Positions 49,701-58,825 of a DNA stretch of 64,000 nucleotides are shown piece after piece. Under the pieces are notes generated by a model. It saw only the letters and a program-made list of their open reading frames with translations. It did not search any database and was not told the DNA's origin. The DNA lies in assembly GCA_028554755.1 (NCBI GenBank), contig JAPTOF010000026.1, positions 744,001 to 808,000 on the forward strand, written 5' to 3'. The translations under genes were made by a program, and so were the position numbers. The stretch is from Cordia subcordata (Eukaryota > Streptophyta > Magnoliopsida > Boraginales > Cordiaceae). Each line of letters starts with the position of its first letter. Position 1 is the first letter of the stretch.

Positions 49701-51566
49701 ATATGTCCCAGCCAACACTAGCAAAATATACTAGTCGAATCAGTGATATAGGTCAAAAAGAGTCGAGATATTGTTTTCACAGGGATCAAAATTTTATGTT
49801 GGCAATCACTGTTGATATGGCTTTCGTTGTTTGAGAAAGCGAATTATTGGTAGTGGAAGTAAGGATAAAAAGAATTTGATTGAAAGTAAATGGAACAAGA
49901 TTTAATTTGAAAAATAATCAACTATCTAGAAGGTGTTAGGGTACGCAATCCATCCTGATTTCTATGGATGTAGGTTTTACTTCAGAAATTTAGATTTAGA
50001 ATTGATGGGTTCTTATTAGAGCTTATCTAGTCATTTTTAGGAAATAGATTTTCAACTCAATCTAGACACCTCTTTGGAGCATTCAAGAACTGAATTGCAT
50101 AAGAGTTGAACCTATTTAATTTACCCTTCCAGAAAATGAATTTGCCACAAATTAACCTATAGGTCCCCTACCCGGAAGGACCTCAAATCAATTTGTTGTA
50201 CGAAAGCACATAAAATCATGCTCAAAATTGATTAAAAACAAGAATCCTAGCTTCTCTCTTCCTTTCCTTATTGAGAAATTGAAATCAATTAAGCAAGAAC
50301 GCGCATTAGGAATAAAAATTACTGCATAAAAACTAAAATTGACTCCCTGTTGCAACAGACTTTATCAAGCTTCTCGAAGCAACCTAAAATACATAAATCA
50401 ATAAATTCAGTAGTTTACTGTCCCAATTTATCTCTCACTAAATGAAGCAAAATAATAAAGTCACTACATTTTGACTGAAATTGCTAGACCAAACCACTAA
50501 ATTCAAACCCAAGATGACTATAAAAATGGAACATATCATGAACCTTAGAATTTTTCCCTTTTGTGATATATCACTATTATACTTGAGAATGTGCTTTCTC
50601 AAATTGGTTGATTGAAGAAAAGAGATCTTGGCGCAAATGCTAGTTCTCTTTTTCCTGTCCCTGCCTACCTTGTTTTTCTAACAAACAAGGGATGTGATCT
50701 CCATCCGTTTCCCCAACCTGGCCCCCCCCCCCCCCCCACTTTGCTGTTTTCTCTTGTACCAAACACAGCTTGAATATGAAACTTTATAGTTATTGCGCCA
50801 ACAGGATTCAAAAGAACGATAACCTGATAGAAAAATAGCTCTCTACTTCTTTGAGTACCAAAGGTAGATTACAGTTTCTTTTTTAGCATTTTCAAATGGT
50901 CTAGCGTTCCAGTGGATGTTAATGTTGGGATGTTTCTATTATATAATGACTGCCTTCTTCTCTTCTGAAGTCTCTAGCATGCTATGTGCATCCGATTGCA
51001 TGAGATTTCAGTTTGATCCCAAGTTATCCAGTACTTCTAGGAATTATTTTTATGTTGTCATCTATCTTTCTATTATGTTGGTGACTCCTCTATGTTCTTC
51101 CATACCCTCTTGGAACTCTTTCCTCAATTACGAGCATCCATTTCTTAAGTGTATTTAAACACACAATATCCTTGAATCCTTCGCTCCACATTTTCTTTTC
51201 CCCTATTCTTTCTCCCTAGCTGCAACTTATACTGCATTGTGATAGAATCACGCAACCCAAGTGACTACGGATAATATAAGCTTCTTTTACCTCTTAAGCT
51301 AACTTAAGTAACTTTAGCACACAATTATGATGTCTCATGAGCTTTTGAATATATGGAAATTTGTTTATGAAAAAATAATGTGTATTTTACTATCGAGCAT
51401 ATTGCTACGTTGGACATGTATTGTGGTGTCCACTGTTGACGCATTTCTTGTATTGCCATCTTATCATCAGGCTGAGGGAAAGAAGAGAATGAAATCAATT
51501 GGTAAAGTGGATGTACCGCAGGAAGCGTTCATGGCTGTACTAAAACTTGAAAAAGAGGTATTATGA
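25079..51566 (+). CDS. LEPA: translation factor GUF1/LepA (EF4), chloroplast type
   Basis: Ribosome-bound GTPase that back-translocates stalled ribosomes, plastid form. Exons: 25079-25333, 25476-25652, 25931-26017, 27526-27582, 27726-27791, 30010-30072, 30453-30497, 30714-30814, 31690-31786, 32119-32190, 34251-34405, 34495-34552, 36070-36150, 36247-36333, 38449-38520, 38623-38757, 38880-38953, 39843-39930, 48157-48234, 49078-49153, 49516-49556, 51471-51566. They sum to 2061 bp, 686 aa, in frame throughout with GT..AG junctions. Residues 1 to about 75 are Ser/Arg/Thr-rich, fitting a transit peptide. G1 AHIDHGKS (98-105), G2 RERGITIK (135-142), G3 DTPGH (163-167), G4 NKID (217-220) and G5 SAK (248-250) are all present. 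The LepA signature [16 protein letters not shown] and the C-terminal [17 protein letters not shown] are intact. The close likeness to cyanobacterial LepA favours a plastid rather than a mitochondrial form. Introns 5, 10, 12, 14 and 18 are swollen by repeats. Confidence 0.96.
25671..25707. repeat. AT/GT microsatellite in LepA intron 2
   Basis: A short AT run is followed by about 13 GT units, shortly after the exon 2 donor. Confidence 0.9.
26018..27525 (+). other. LepA intron 3 (1508 bp)
   Basis: No TE or ORF was recognised. Ordinary T-rich intron sequence. Confidence 0.6.
29145..29334. repeat. near-identical 95-bp tandem duplication
   Basis: Units 29145-29239 and 29240-29334 both begin AAAAAGGGATAAATTTAATA and end CAAATGTATTTCT. 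By eye they differ at one base (AAATTGAC versus AACTTGAC), so the duplication is young. Confidence 0.92.
29373..29413 (-). repeat. SINE-like fragment
   Basis: GAAAGTAGTCTCAACTAC followed by CTAATCCC resembles the tRNA-like head at 30930-31000 in the same orientation. Confidence 0.4.
30900..31000 (-). repeat. tRNA-derived SINE fragment in LepA intron 8
   Basis: The minus strand carries an A-box-like TAGCTTAAGTGG (30987-30976) and a perfect B-box-like GGTTCGAATCC (30949-30939), about 37 nt apart as in RNA polymerase III promoters. A GC-rich body then runs into an A/T tail. It is too diverged to be a working tRNA. Confidence 0.6.
32191..34250 (+). other. LepA intron 10 (2060 bp)
   Basis: Contains the 587-bp MITE at 33355-33941 and T-runs near 33060-33090. 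Nothing else was recognised. Confidence 0.7.
33355..33941. mobile_element. 587-bp Tourist-like MITE
   Basis: Ends GAGGGTGTTTGG and CCAAACACCCTC are perfect 12-bp inverted repeats with TTA on each side (33352-33354, 33942-33944). The core has AAAGC/GCTTT-rich subterminal motifs and no transposase. Confidence 0.8.
34553..36069 (+). other. LepA intron 12 (1517 bp)
   Basis: Contains two related small repeats (34660-34800 and 35290-35395) and a TRIM-like fragment (35062-35175). A region at 35600-35870 reads weakly like a retroelement gag on the minus strand but is not supported. Confidence 0.5.
34660..35395. repeat. pair of LTR/PBS-like small repeats
   Basis: The copy at 34660-34800 contains TTCTGATACCA (a minus-strand PBS for initiator tRNA-Met) directly before TGTTAAAGTTACTACC. 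A related copy at 35290-35395 shares ATTACTACTTCATTTAAAG and GAATATTGGTGTATTT. Between them, 35062-35175 resembles the LTR at 39296-39402 (CAATTGGTGC, GTAGCCCAAG). These are probably decayed TRIM-type elements. Confidence 0.5.
36334..38448 (+). other. LepA intron 14 (2115 bp)
   Basis: No ORF was supported. A CT-rich plus TATATATA stretch at 37585-37630 and a CA microsatellite at 37711-37733 are present. The 37470-37690 part looks LTR-like (TTAGTTAGTTAGG, TATA box) but has no certain ends. Confidence 0.45.
37711..37733. repeat. CA microsatellite
   Basis: Eleven CA units after an A-run. Confidence 0.9.
39284..39402 (-). repeat. small LTR plus PBS (TRIM-like) in LepA intron 17
   Basis: On the minus strand a 107-bp segment with TGTTGAAAT..TTCTTAACA ends (39402-39296) is followed at once by TGGTATTAGAGC, one base from the initiator tRNA-Met PBS. 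This is the LTR-PBS junction of a very small element; no partner LTR was identified with certainty. Confidence 0.55.
40200..41690 (+). pseudogene. L1-type LINE remnant, RT C-terminus to end of ORF2
   Basis: Colinear L1 landmarks appear in shifting frames. A catalytic box near 40221 reads FAHDSII instead of [24 protein letters not shown] (40456-40515) is the RT thumb region. [14 protein letters not shown] with [11 protein letters not shown] (about 40866-40945) and [12 protein letters not shown] (about 41265-41305) form the zinc-knuckle region. [17 protein letters not shown] and the terminal [11 protein letters not shown] (about 41575-41605) close the ORF. Many stops and frameshifts are present. 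The orientation matches LepA. Both boundaries are uncertain. Confidence 0.75.
42305..42513 (+). repeat. 5' LTR of the copia element
   Basis: 209 bp, TG..CA ends, with CTATAAATAG as TATA box near 42419-42429 and a CT-rich 3' part. Confidence 0.93.
42514..42525 (+). other. PBS of the copia element
   Basis: TGGTATCAAAGC directly after the LTR; one mismatch to the initiator tRNA-Met complement. Confidence 0.88.
42897..43685 (+). pseudogene. copia gag (UBN2 type)
   Basis: Opens at an ATG at 42897 but shifts frame soon after. The middle part reads [20 protein letters not shown] and [18 protein letters not shown], the classic UBN2 gag region. It is followed by an Asn/Arg/Gly-rich stretch and an intact CCHC knuckle [14 protein letters not shown] at about 43590-43632. 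Confidence 0.8.
43686..47050 (+). pseudogene. copia pol (protease, integrase, RT, RNase H)
   Basis: Protease [12 protein letters not shown] is intact at about 43688. Pre-integrase [13 protein letters not shown] lies near 44104. Integrase has [15 protein letters not shown] (44527-44571). RT has [32 protein letters not shown] and [13 protein letters not shown]. RNase H has [20 protein letters not shown] and [12 protein letters not shown]. Breaks include a stop at about 43897 (TAA after LLSI), a TGA in the integrase near 44448, a frameshift near 45700 and the solo LTR at 45986-46219. Next to that insertion a one-base loss after FLG also shifts the frame. Confidence 0.88.
45986..46219 (+). mobile_element. 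solo LTR nested in the copia RT
   Basis: 234 bp running TGACAGAATAG .. TTTCTTCA, with a TATAAATA box (46138-46145) and a CT-rich end like other copia LTRs here. CTACA is duplicated exactly at 45981-45985 and 46220-46224. RT coding sequence resumes on the other side. No internal region remains, so it arose by LTR-LTR recombination of a second element that had jumped into the first. Confidence 0.88.
47044..47052 (+). other. PPT of the copia element
   Basis: GAGCGGGGA immediately precedes the 3' LTR. Confidence 0.75.
47053..47255 (+). repeat. 3' LTR of the copia element
   Basis: 203 bp, TGTTAAAGG .. TTCTACA, colinear with the 5' LTR apart from a 4-bp insertion and a 7-8-bp deletion. Confidence 0.93.
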
Positions 51567-54500
51567 TTGTAACTTGTGGTGTTAAGATAATCATAACATC
51601 TCAAAATTTGAAATATATTGGTTAGGAGTTACACAAAGTGCAGTAGAGAGATAGGATACTGGTCTCAACTTTTCTTTGTTTTCCCAATTCTTTTCACAGC
51701 AAGCAACAGTATAACATTGTATAGTTGTAGCATGTCAAATTTTCATCCTTTTCCAAGTACATGAAATTTGTAGTGTTTCAACTTATCACGTCTCACATTC
51801 TTAATGCTATATATCTTGCTTTTTTCCACTGAACATCCTAGTTATTTTTCACTGGCTATGACCAATATTGGTTACGTTATTTTTCATCTTTTTCTTTTTT
51901 TATTTAGTCAAAATGTTATAAAAATTGCATAATTAGTTCTCGATGTTACTAAAATATGACGCCAATTGGTCCTAAAGAATAAATTCCACATTAAAGTTGG
52001 CTAGAGAATGATATTTCTGTCTTTTTGCAGGAAAATATTTGTCTAGCAATTTTTTTTTTCAGTTTTTGATTGTACGGGAAAATAAGTCAATTAGAAAACA
52101 TTTTTTAGTCAACAGTATAATTATAAATAGAGAAACATGTTGCCCGGTGACTAAGGAGAGGAAAACTTGCCAAAAATTTACGTTTACAAAATATGGTTAT
52201 ATTTTATCTTTAAATACAATATAAAAATTGACTATCTAAAATAAAAATTATAGAAAACACTCATTATTTTGGGTATTACACTGGTGTAATATGACAGTCT
52301 TTTATTACATATCATATCTTATTTTTTACTTAGCTAATAAAGTAGATATTGTATGATTTTCTGAATTTTATGTGAAATTTTAATAGATATTTTAATTATA
52401 AATAATTTATTAATTATTATCCAAACTTTTCTATTTATTTTTGTTATCGAGAAAATTTGATCTCTATTCAAAATTAGATATTCAGATTTTAACTTTTCTT
52501 CATGGTTAACCAAAGTGATAGGTATTGAATTTCTAATATAAATATATTCTGCACTTTGGAGGTTAAAATTAAGGTTCTTTTTTAGAAACAGAATATATGG
52601 CTATATATATATATGTTTGTTATAGAATATTTCTAAATATATGTTATAGTACTTTAACAATCACCTTCAAAAGTAATAAAAGTTAATTTTTTATTAAATG
52701 CTAACATACTCGAGCCTGTATTTCACCCTACTTTTGGATTAGTTTTATCCTTTCTTTTTTCTTTTATAATTCCTATATATAATGTTGTCCTTCAAAGTAT
52801 GTCCACATCAAATTACTTACTAGTTAATTTGTCCAACTATAGGCAAGTTAAATAATATATGAAATTTATTAATTAGTTATTTTCATGGTGTATTATTTTA
52901 TATGATCAACTATTTTTTAGGACGATTTACTGCCACTTAATAATTTTACTATTTGTAAATATATATTTCTTTTAGTGTTACTATTCAAATTTTTATAATA
53001 TTTTACTTTTTATTTTTTCAAAAATTATTTTTGCATTTCAATGAAAAGTTATTCTATGCATTGCACGAGTATAAATCTAGTTTCATAACAAAAGCAAAGT
53101 TACGAATTGGTTATAAACTCAATTTTGTTTATGATTGAAGTCCACATATCAACCTTCTAGCTATGTCTCATTGTCTTGTTTCTTTTTCTTTTTTCATTTT
53201 CTCCAGATGTTCTTCTCATTGTTTGTTATTATGGCAAACATGATTTCCTTAATAGATATTATTTTGTCAATCATTTTTATACTTTCTATCATTTTAGTAT
53301 TTCTGATATTCAAATCACAACTCAATCAACAAATCAATTCGTCATGTCTTCAATCGAGCCTTAAGGACTCATACTATTGGGATGTTTGTTTGATTTCTTT
53401 ACAAATAGACCAACTTTTAACTAGCTCGACAAAACTATGAACAGCATGAATATTGATATAGCTTGTTTCGACTAGGGGTGTTTACATTGTTATTGTAACT
53501 TCTAGAGAAATAGCGCTCCAAATGACAGAAATAGGATGAGATTTTTTCATCTCGACTTGTTTGTATATATATCAACGGACAGGACAAGTTATGGATAATT
53601 ATCTGTAGTCTTTGCTCTATTAGATGACCAGTGGAGAAAATGAAAAGAAATGTTAAATTAGAAGTGTTGTTACTGAAGCAGTATTTAATTCATAAAAAGT
53701 TATTTGAAGAAGCTTACCATTTAGTTCGGTATGTATTTAAACAATGTACGAACCCAATCATAGGAGGGGTGGTCAATGTAAAGGCATATCAGACAGCACT
53801 ATCGTGCCATTATGATGTGAAATATGCTATATAGCCAAAGGAATTTTTGGGGAAGGGACAACAGAAGGGGCACCAGGTCCTGAAGAATAAGAACACGTTG
53901 GAGTCACTTTTACCATTGACAACTCCATGTATCCACTTCATATATTTGATTATGTGTCATTTCTCCATTTTTTTGATCTTAATGGTCAAAGAAAGAGCAT
54001 CAACAAAGCTCTTCGAATAATAAAGAAGTATGATAAGAGGGAAATTGATTAGAGAATGGGAAATGGAATAATGGATTCATTAAAACAGAAGAAGATAGTC
54101 TTGATTTCTTAATTTGCGTAAGCAATAAGAGTGGCCAACGCATGTTATTGCCAAAGAGGTTAATGCACCAGCGCTGGTAAGAACCTATTTCCTCTCTAAT
54201 CATGGCTTTTATTCTGCTAGTAAATCATTCTTCACTAATAATATATTTCATTATTTATTGTCAAGCTACTAAGTTATTGAGAAGTCCCGTCCTTGTATAT
54301 TTTAGGAAGGTTTTGAAAGGAGAGGGTAGTAGCCCAATGAAGCCAAAATTATATCCCTCCTCATTTTGTATTTGTTTTGTTCGTAGTCATCCACAATCAA
54401 CTTTGACATAGATACGTAGAGATATACGCGTGTAGGTGCATAGGTACGTACATACGTGTAGTGCATAATTATGTAACCAGGTGTAGTACGTACATCCAAC

Positions 54501-54591
54501 AATTAGATAAGTTCTAAAGTTGTGATTCACTTTAGTTTGAATTGCGTAGCAACTTGTCTTAACTGTAACTTTTCTATATTTATTGTATACT
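51567..54591. other. spacer downstream of LepA
   Basis: A/T-rich. The first part contains the LepA 3' untranslated region. Candidate ORFs near 53135-53440 and 53631-53834 have no recognisable domain. A Helitron-like end lies at 53056-53081. Confidence 0.4.
53056..53081 (+). other. Helitron-like 3' end (plus), second copy
   Basis: TATGCATTGCACGAGTATAAAT followed by CTAGT, similar to 17756-17783. Confidence 0.3.
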
Positions 54592-54605
54592 AAGAAATGA
54601 ATATA

Positions 54606-55115
54606 AGCAAACCTTTTGTTGGTTCATCTCATGCAAAGGGAATTGTGCTTGAGAAGATGGGTATTAAGGCTAAGCAGCCAAACTCTGCTATGTGTAAATG
54701 TGCTAGGGTGTAGCTCAATAAGAATGGTAAGAAGATTGCTGCTTTCGTCCCCTGTGATGGTTGTTTGAACTTCATTGAGGAAAACGATGAGGTATTGATT
54801 GTTGGATTCGGTCATAAGGGTCATGTCGTGGGAGATATTCCCGGTGTTAGCTTTCAAGGTGGTGAAGGTTTCAGGTGTCTCTCTTCTGGATCTCTTCAAG
54901 AAGAAGAAGGAGAGGCCAAGACCTTAATTTGCTAGATGAGATCATTATAGTTTTTTTTCACTAGTTTTGTTGACTTTTTCAGTTGAGGTGGAACTTTTGC
55001 TTTTTTGAGTTTGTTATGTATGCAATCCTGTTTTCTATTTATTGATCCCCTAATAGAATTTTGTACCACGATTGTTTAAAAAAAAGCAAAAAAAAAAAAA
55101 GAAAAGAAAAAAAAA
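54606..55115 (+). pseudogene. RPS23: RPS23 (uS12) processed pseudogene
   Basis: Without introns, the sequence encodes most of cytosolic ribosomal protein S23, a decoding-centre protein of the 40S subunit: [70 protein letters not shown]. It lacks the N terminus, has an in-frame TAG after CARV (about 54711) and a one-base insertion after GDIPGVS, then ends near 54927. An apparent 3' UTR leads to an A-rich tail (55077-55117). The copy is flanked by an exact 14-bp duplication AAGAAATGAATATA (54592-54605, 55116-55129). All of this is diagnostic of LINE-mediated retrotransposition of an mRNA, 5'-truncated. Confidence 0.93.
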
Positions 55116-55289
55116 AAGAAATGAATATAGCTAGTCAAGGCACTAATTCTGGTGGTCCTAATGCTGAGGCGTCTGCAGCTTAACCATCCTCCAAATAATG
55201 TTGCACCCCTTTCTCAACCACAATTCACCCTTTCCCATGCAGACTAGGGCAAAAAATAATATCTTTCGTCCAAAAAAAAATAATATTTT

Positions 55290-56650
55290 CTCTAGCAGTC
55301 ACTAAATAGGATCAACCACTTGCACTTGAACCACACACACGGTGAAACAAGCTTTGCAACAACCTCAGTGGAAACAAGCCACGGGAGAGGAATTAAAAGC
55401 ACTACACAATAATTCTACATGGGAGCTTGTATTGCTTGATTCAAGTCAAAATTGATATAAAAGAGAGAGAAAGAGAAAATTGTGTTATCATTACTTAATG
55501 ATTACATGGCTTAGCTGGATATTTTATAGTTAGACTTTACAAAAGTTAATTAATGTGGTGTGTAGCACTCACGTGCACCAACTTCCAACTCATCATTCTA
55601 CTATCAACTAACTGCCAAACACTAACAACTAGATACAACAAAGGCTGCATAATGCAAAACTCTATCTATCCCTTATCAAAAATGTCATCAGATATAAGTG
55701 GGTTTTTCGAGTTGATGCATCTAGATGGCAGCATAGCTGGATTCAAAGCTTGACTCATCGTCAAAGGGTTTCACCAAAGACCAGGAATTGATTTTACAGA
55801 GATCTTTAGTCGAATTATTAAACCTTTGACAATTTGAGTTGTGCTCTTAATAGTCGTTTCCTCATATTGGAAGGTACATCAACTTGATGTTAATAATGCC
55901 TTCGTCCATTGGCATATCACAGAGGTGGTTTTAATGTCTCAACCTCTAGGATCTCTTGATTCTTCAAAGCCTAATTATGTCTGCACATTGTTGTGGTCCA
56001 TCTATGGCTTAAAACAAGCACCTCGTGCCTGGTTTAGTGAAATGCAGAATTTCATTCTATCTCTTGGATTCTCAAGTACAAAGTCATATTCATCTCCGTG
56101 TTCAAAAATCATTCTACATTGCATATGTTTTGGTTTATGTATATGATTTGTTGATCACTGGAAATTCTTATGTTCTTGTGGGCAGTGCAATTAATGCCTT
56201 AAGTTGCTGGTTCTCTATTAAATATCTAGCACTGTAATCTTATTTTCTTGGAATAGAAGTTGTGCCATGTTCCTCTGGCCTCTTTTTATCTCAGTATAAA
56301 TATATTACAGATCTTCTGGTTAAATTTGGTGTGGAAAAAGCCATGATATCTCCAACACCCATGAGTAACTCAGCTACTCTCACAAAGCATGGAGGTGATT
56401 TTCCAGCAAATGCAACATAATATAGAAGTTTGATTGGTCCCTCGCAATATTTGGTGATTACTCGACTAGATATAGCTTAATCAGTAAATAAGTTAACTCA
56501 GTTCGTGCAAAACCCCATGCCAAACACATTGGACAGCTGCAAAAAGACTCCACGGATACATGAAAAAACACTTTGCGTTATAGGTTATTAATTGGAAAAA
56601 CGTCTATATGTTCTCTTACTGAATATTTGGATGTAGATTGGGTGGGGGTA
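55290..56650 (+). pseudogene. copia pol remnant (RT and part of RNase H)
   Basis: Fragments in several frames follow the copia order: QALQQPQWKQA with LHNNSTWELV (55350-55430), RYKWVFRVD and VKGFHQRPGIDF, HQLDVNNAFVHWHI (about 55867), [13 protein letters not shown] (about 55999), a mutated YVYDLLITGNS in place of YVDD (about 56135), then YFLGIEVVPCSSGLFLSQYK and SLIGPSQYLVITRLDIA. It is heavily decayed. A solo LTR (55453-55678) interrupts it. No LTRs of its own were found; a gag-like or linker part may lie in 55130-55290. Confidence 0.8.
55453..55678 (-). mobile_element. solo LTR inside the copia pol remnant
   Basis: 226 bp; on the minus strand it runs TGATAAGGGATAG .. TTTATATCA with a CTATAAAAT TATA box and a CT-rich 3' end. 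AAAAT is duplicated at 55448-55452 and 55679-55683, and RT coding sequence continues on either side. Confidence 0.82.
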
Positions 56651-58132
56651 AGGATGATTTTGTTATAAAAATAATTAATTTATTATAAATGGTGGCTTGA
56701 GGTGTATTGTGGACACTACCTTTTAGGATATTTCACCTAACAGCGCATCTCCTAGGATTAATGTAGCTAGAGGCAAGAACAGAAAAACATAATAAAATTA
56801 TTTTAACCCAGCAAGAATGCAAAAATATGAAAGAAAAAGAACAAGAAAGCAAAAGAGGTTTAGGCCTTTTCAGTGTGTTTTACGTGTAGAGCTAAAACCT
56901 CTATTTATAAGCAATTTTTGCAACAACTTTAGAAAAAGAAGTGGAGAAAGTACTGCCCAGGAATAAATTTGCAATGGCTAACTAAAGGGGATAAAATAGG
57001 CACATGACTTTTACTGATTCAATATAATATTTTAGGAGCTAAAATATAACCAAGTCTGGTAAGGCAAAGAAATAAAAAATTAATTTGACATAAAATAAAT
57101 AATCAAAAAGTGGTGTGGATTAGGCCTCGCGTATATTTAGCACACCGGGGGAGGGGGGGGGCAAATTCACCATTTTAAACTTTCAGTCCAAATCTCATGC
57201 AGGCGAGTCTAACCTCTTATTCTATTTTCACAAGCCCACTTAATGAATGAACTCTTACAAGGTCTATTTTCCGATATGGGATGTGTGATATCTTTTTAAG
57301 ATATCTCACGAAGTTCCAATAATCCCCTGCATATCTCTAAGGACTATAAGAAAAAAATACTTTGCTGGGTTTTATTCAATTGAGTATAATACAAGTGAAT
57401 CTCATTTTTTCTCATGAGTTTTAATTTAAATCCCAAACTCTCTCATAAAATTTTAATTTAATTCGTATTCCTTCATAATATTAAATTTGTCAAACAAAGC
57501 CTTACATTAAAGGCAATTTTTTTATCCTTTTTATTTGTATAATCCAAAAAGAAAAGAAAAAATAAAAATAACTACAAAAAATTTAATTTAATTCTTCTAA
57601 CTCTATAATAAAATAAAGAATCACAAAAAATAATTTCAAAATAAGAGTAAAATGCTACTTGTTTTACAAAAATTATCTTATACACACTACTAGGGAGAAA
57701 TTAAATTCATTTTGAAAAAACTCTTTTCTAATATATACATCTCAAATTAAATCATTTTCTCTAATCCTTGTGCATTAAATTTAGCATCTAACTAACCACT
57801 TCAAAAAAAAAAATGAAAAATAGTTTATTATACTAAATTTGCACTATTCACAAAATTGAGAAAAATTCAAATAGAATCTTTTGTTTATGTATCTAACTAA
57901 ATTTAACTTTTTAGCTCTAGGTATAAATTTTTATAAATGATCTAACATTTAAAAAAATAAAAAAAAATAAAAAATAATTAGAGATAAGGCATTGTTTGAC
58001 AAGGCTTGATACTATGGGATAGAATGAGGAAAAATAAAACTTCAAAGTTAATGAGTTAAATGGGCTCCTTTTCTAAAGTATATACGAAAATAGATAGTTT
58101 AGAAAACAAATGAGGAAAATAACCATGTTACA
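56651..58132. other. spacer, no gene seen
   Basis: A/T-rich, with a G-run at about 57146-57161. The 56690-56950 part has an LTR-like look (TATTTATAAGC) but no ends could be fixed. Confidence 0.35.
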
Positions 58133-58300
58133 AAATCGTGTCTTGAAGACACGATTTCAAAATGACGCGTTATCTCGGCAAAATACCTACAAATCAAGCC
58201 ACGTCGAAATCGTGAGGCAAAACCACGCTTTTGAAAGTGCGAGATCAAGTCATGAGTTTGATTTCGTGACTGCACCTCACGAAATTGAATTTCGTGGACT
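58133..58300. repeat. segment dense in TCGTG/CACGA palindromes
   Basis: A perfect stem of 12 bp with a 1-nt centre lies at 58133-58157 (AAATCGTGTCTT paired with AAGACACGATTT). TTTCGTGA and TCACGAAAT form another inverted pair near 58262-58287. The same 5-base words recur about eight times. Function unknown. Confidence 0.6.
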
Positions 58301-58376
58301 CCACCCACGTTTTTGAACTTTATTTTCATTGACCATGACTCCACCCACGTTTTTGAACTTTTTCTTCATTGACCAT
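58297..58376. repeat. 40-bp tandem duplication
   Basis: Units 58297-58336 and 58337-58376 begin GACTCCACCCACGTTTTTGA and end CATTGACCAT; they differ at about two bases. The second unit ends at the insertion site of the TRIM composite. Confidence 0.88.
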
Positions 58377-58377
58377 A

Positions 58378-58532
58378 TGTAATGCCCCATCCCACATCGG
58401 TTCTATGTGAGATTTGTGTACACTTTATAATGACTTAAGTTCACTACTACTGTCATCATCGGCTTAAGCATTTTGGGCCAGTTGGTTAGGCTCAAGTGTG
58501 GTGGCAGCCGATGGTGGGCACAGGTCGTTACA
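58378..58532 (+). repeat. TRIM LTR copy 1
   Basis: 155 bp, TGTAATGCCCC .. GTCGTTACA. The last 25 bases or so diverge from copies 2 and 3. Confidence 0.85.
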
Positions 58533-58668
58533 GTGGTATCGTGAGCGTGCTCGCGCATTCTACGCTGCCTAGGGTTCTGGGCTGTGGTTCTGTTATTGTG
58601 TTTGGGCCGTGGTTCTGTTATTGTGTTTGGGCCGCGACGAGCACGTCGCGTCTTTAAGGGGGAGAGTT
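58533..58668 (+). other. TRIM internal region, copy 1, with PBS and PPT
   Basis: TGGTATCGTGAGC at 58534-58547 is a diverged initiator tRNA-Met PBS. GGTTCTGTTATTGTGTTTGG is repeated in tandem. TTTAAGGGGGAGAG near 58653-58666 is the PPT before LTR copy 2. No ORF, as expected for a TRIM. Confidence 0.75.
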
Positions 58669-58825
58669 TGTAACGCCCCATCCCACATCGGTTCTTTGTG
58701 AGATTTGTGTGCACTTTATAATGACTTAGGTTCACTACTACTGTCATTACCGGCTTAAGCATTTTGGGCCAGTTGGTTAGGCTCAAGTGTGGTGGCAGGC
58801 CAGTAATTGGGCCTGGGTTGCTACA
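58669..58825 (+). repeat. TRIM LTR copy 2
   Basis: 157 bp, TGTAACGCCCC .. GTTGCTACA. By eye about six differences from copy 3. Gypsy sequence begins directly after it, with no PBS. Confidence 0.85.

Noticed and set aside
53135..53834. ORFs of 101 and 67 aa downstream of LepA
   Set aside because: No recognisable motif, no splice-compatible neighbours, A/T-driven composition.
54624..54899. 91-aa minus-strand ORF
   Set aside because: Antisense of the RPS23 retrocopy.
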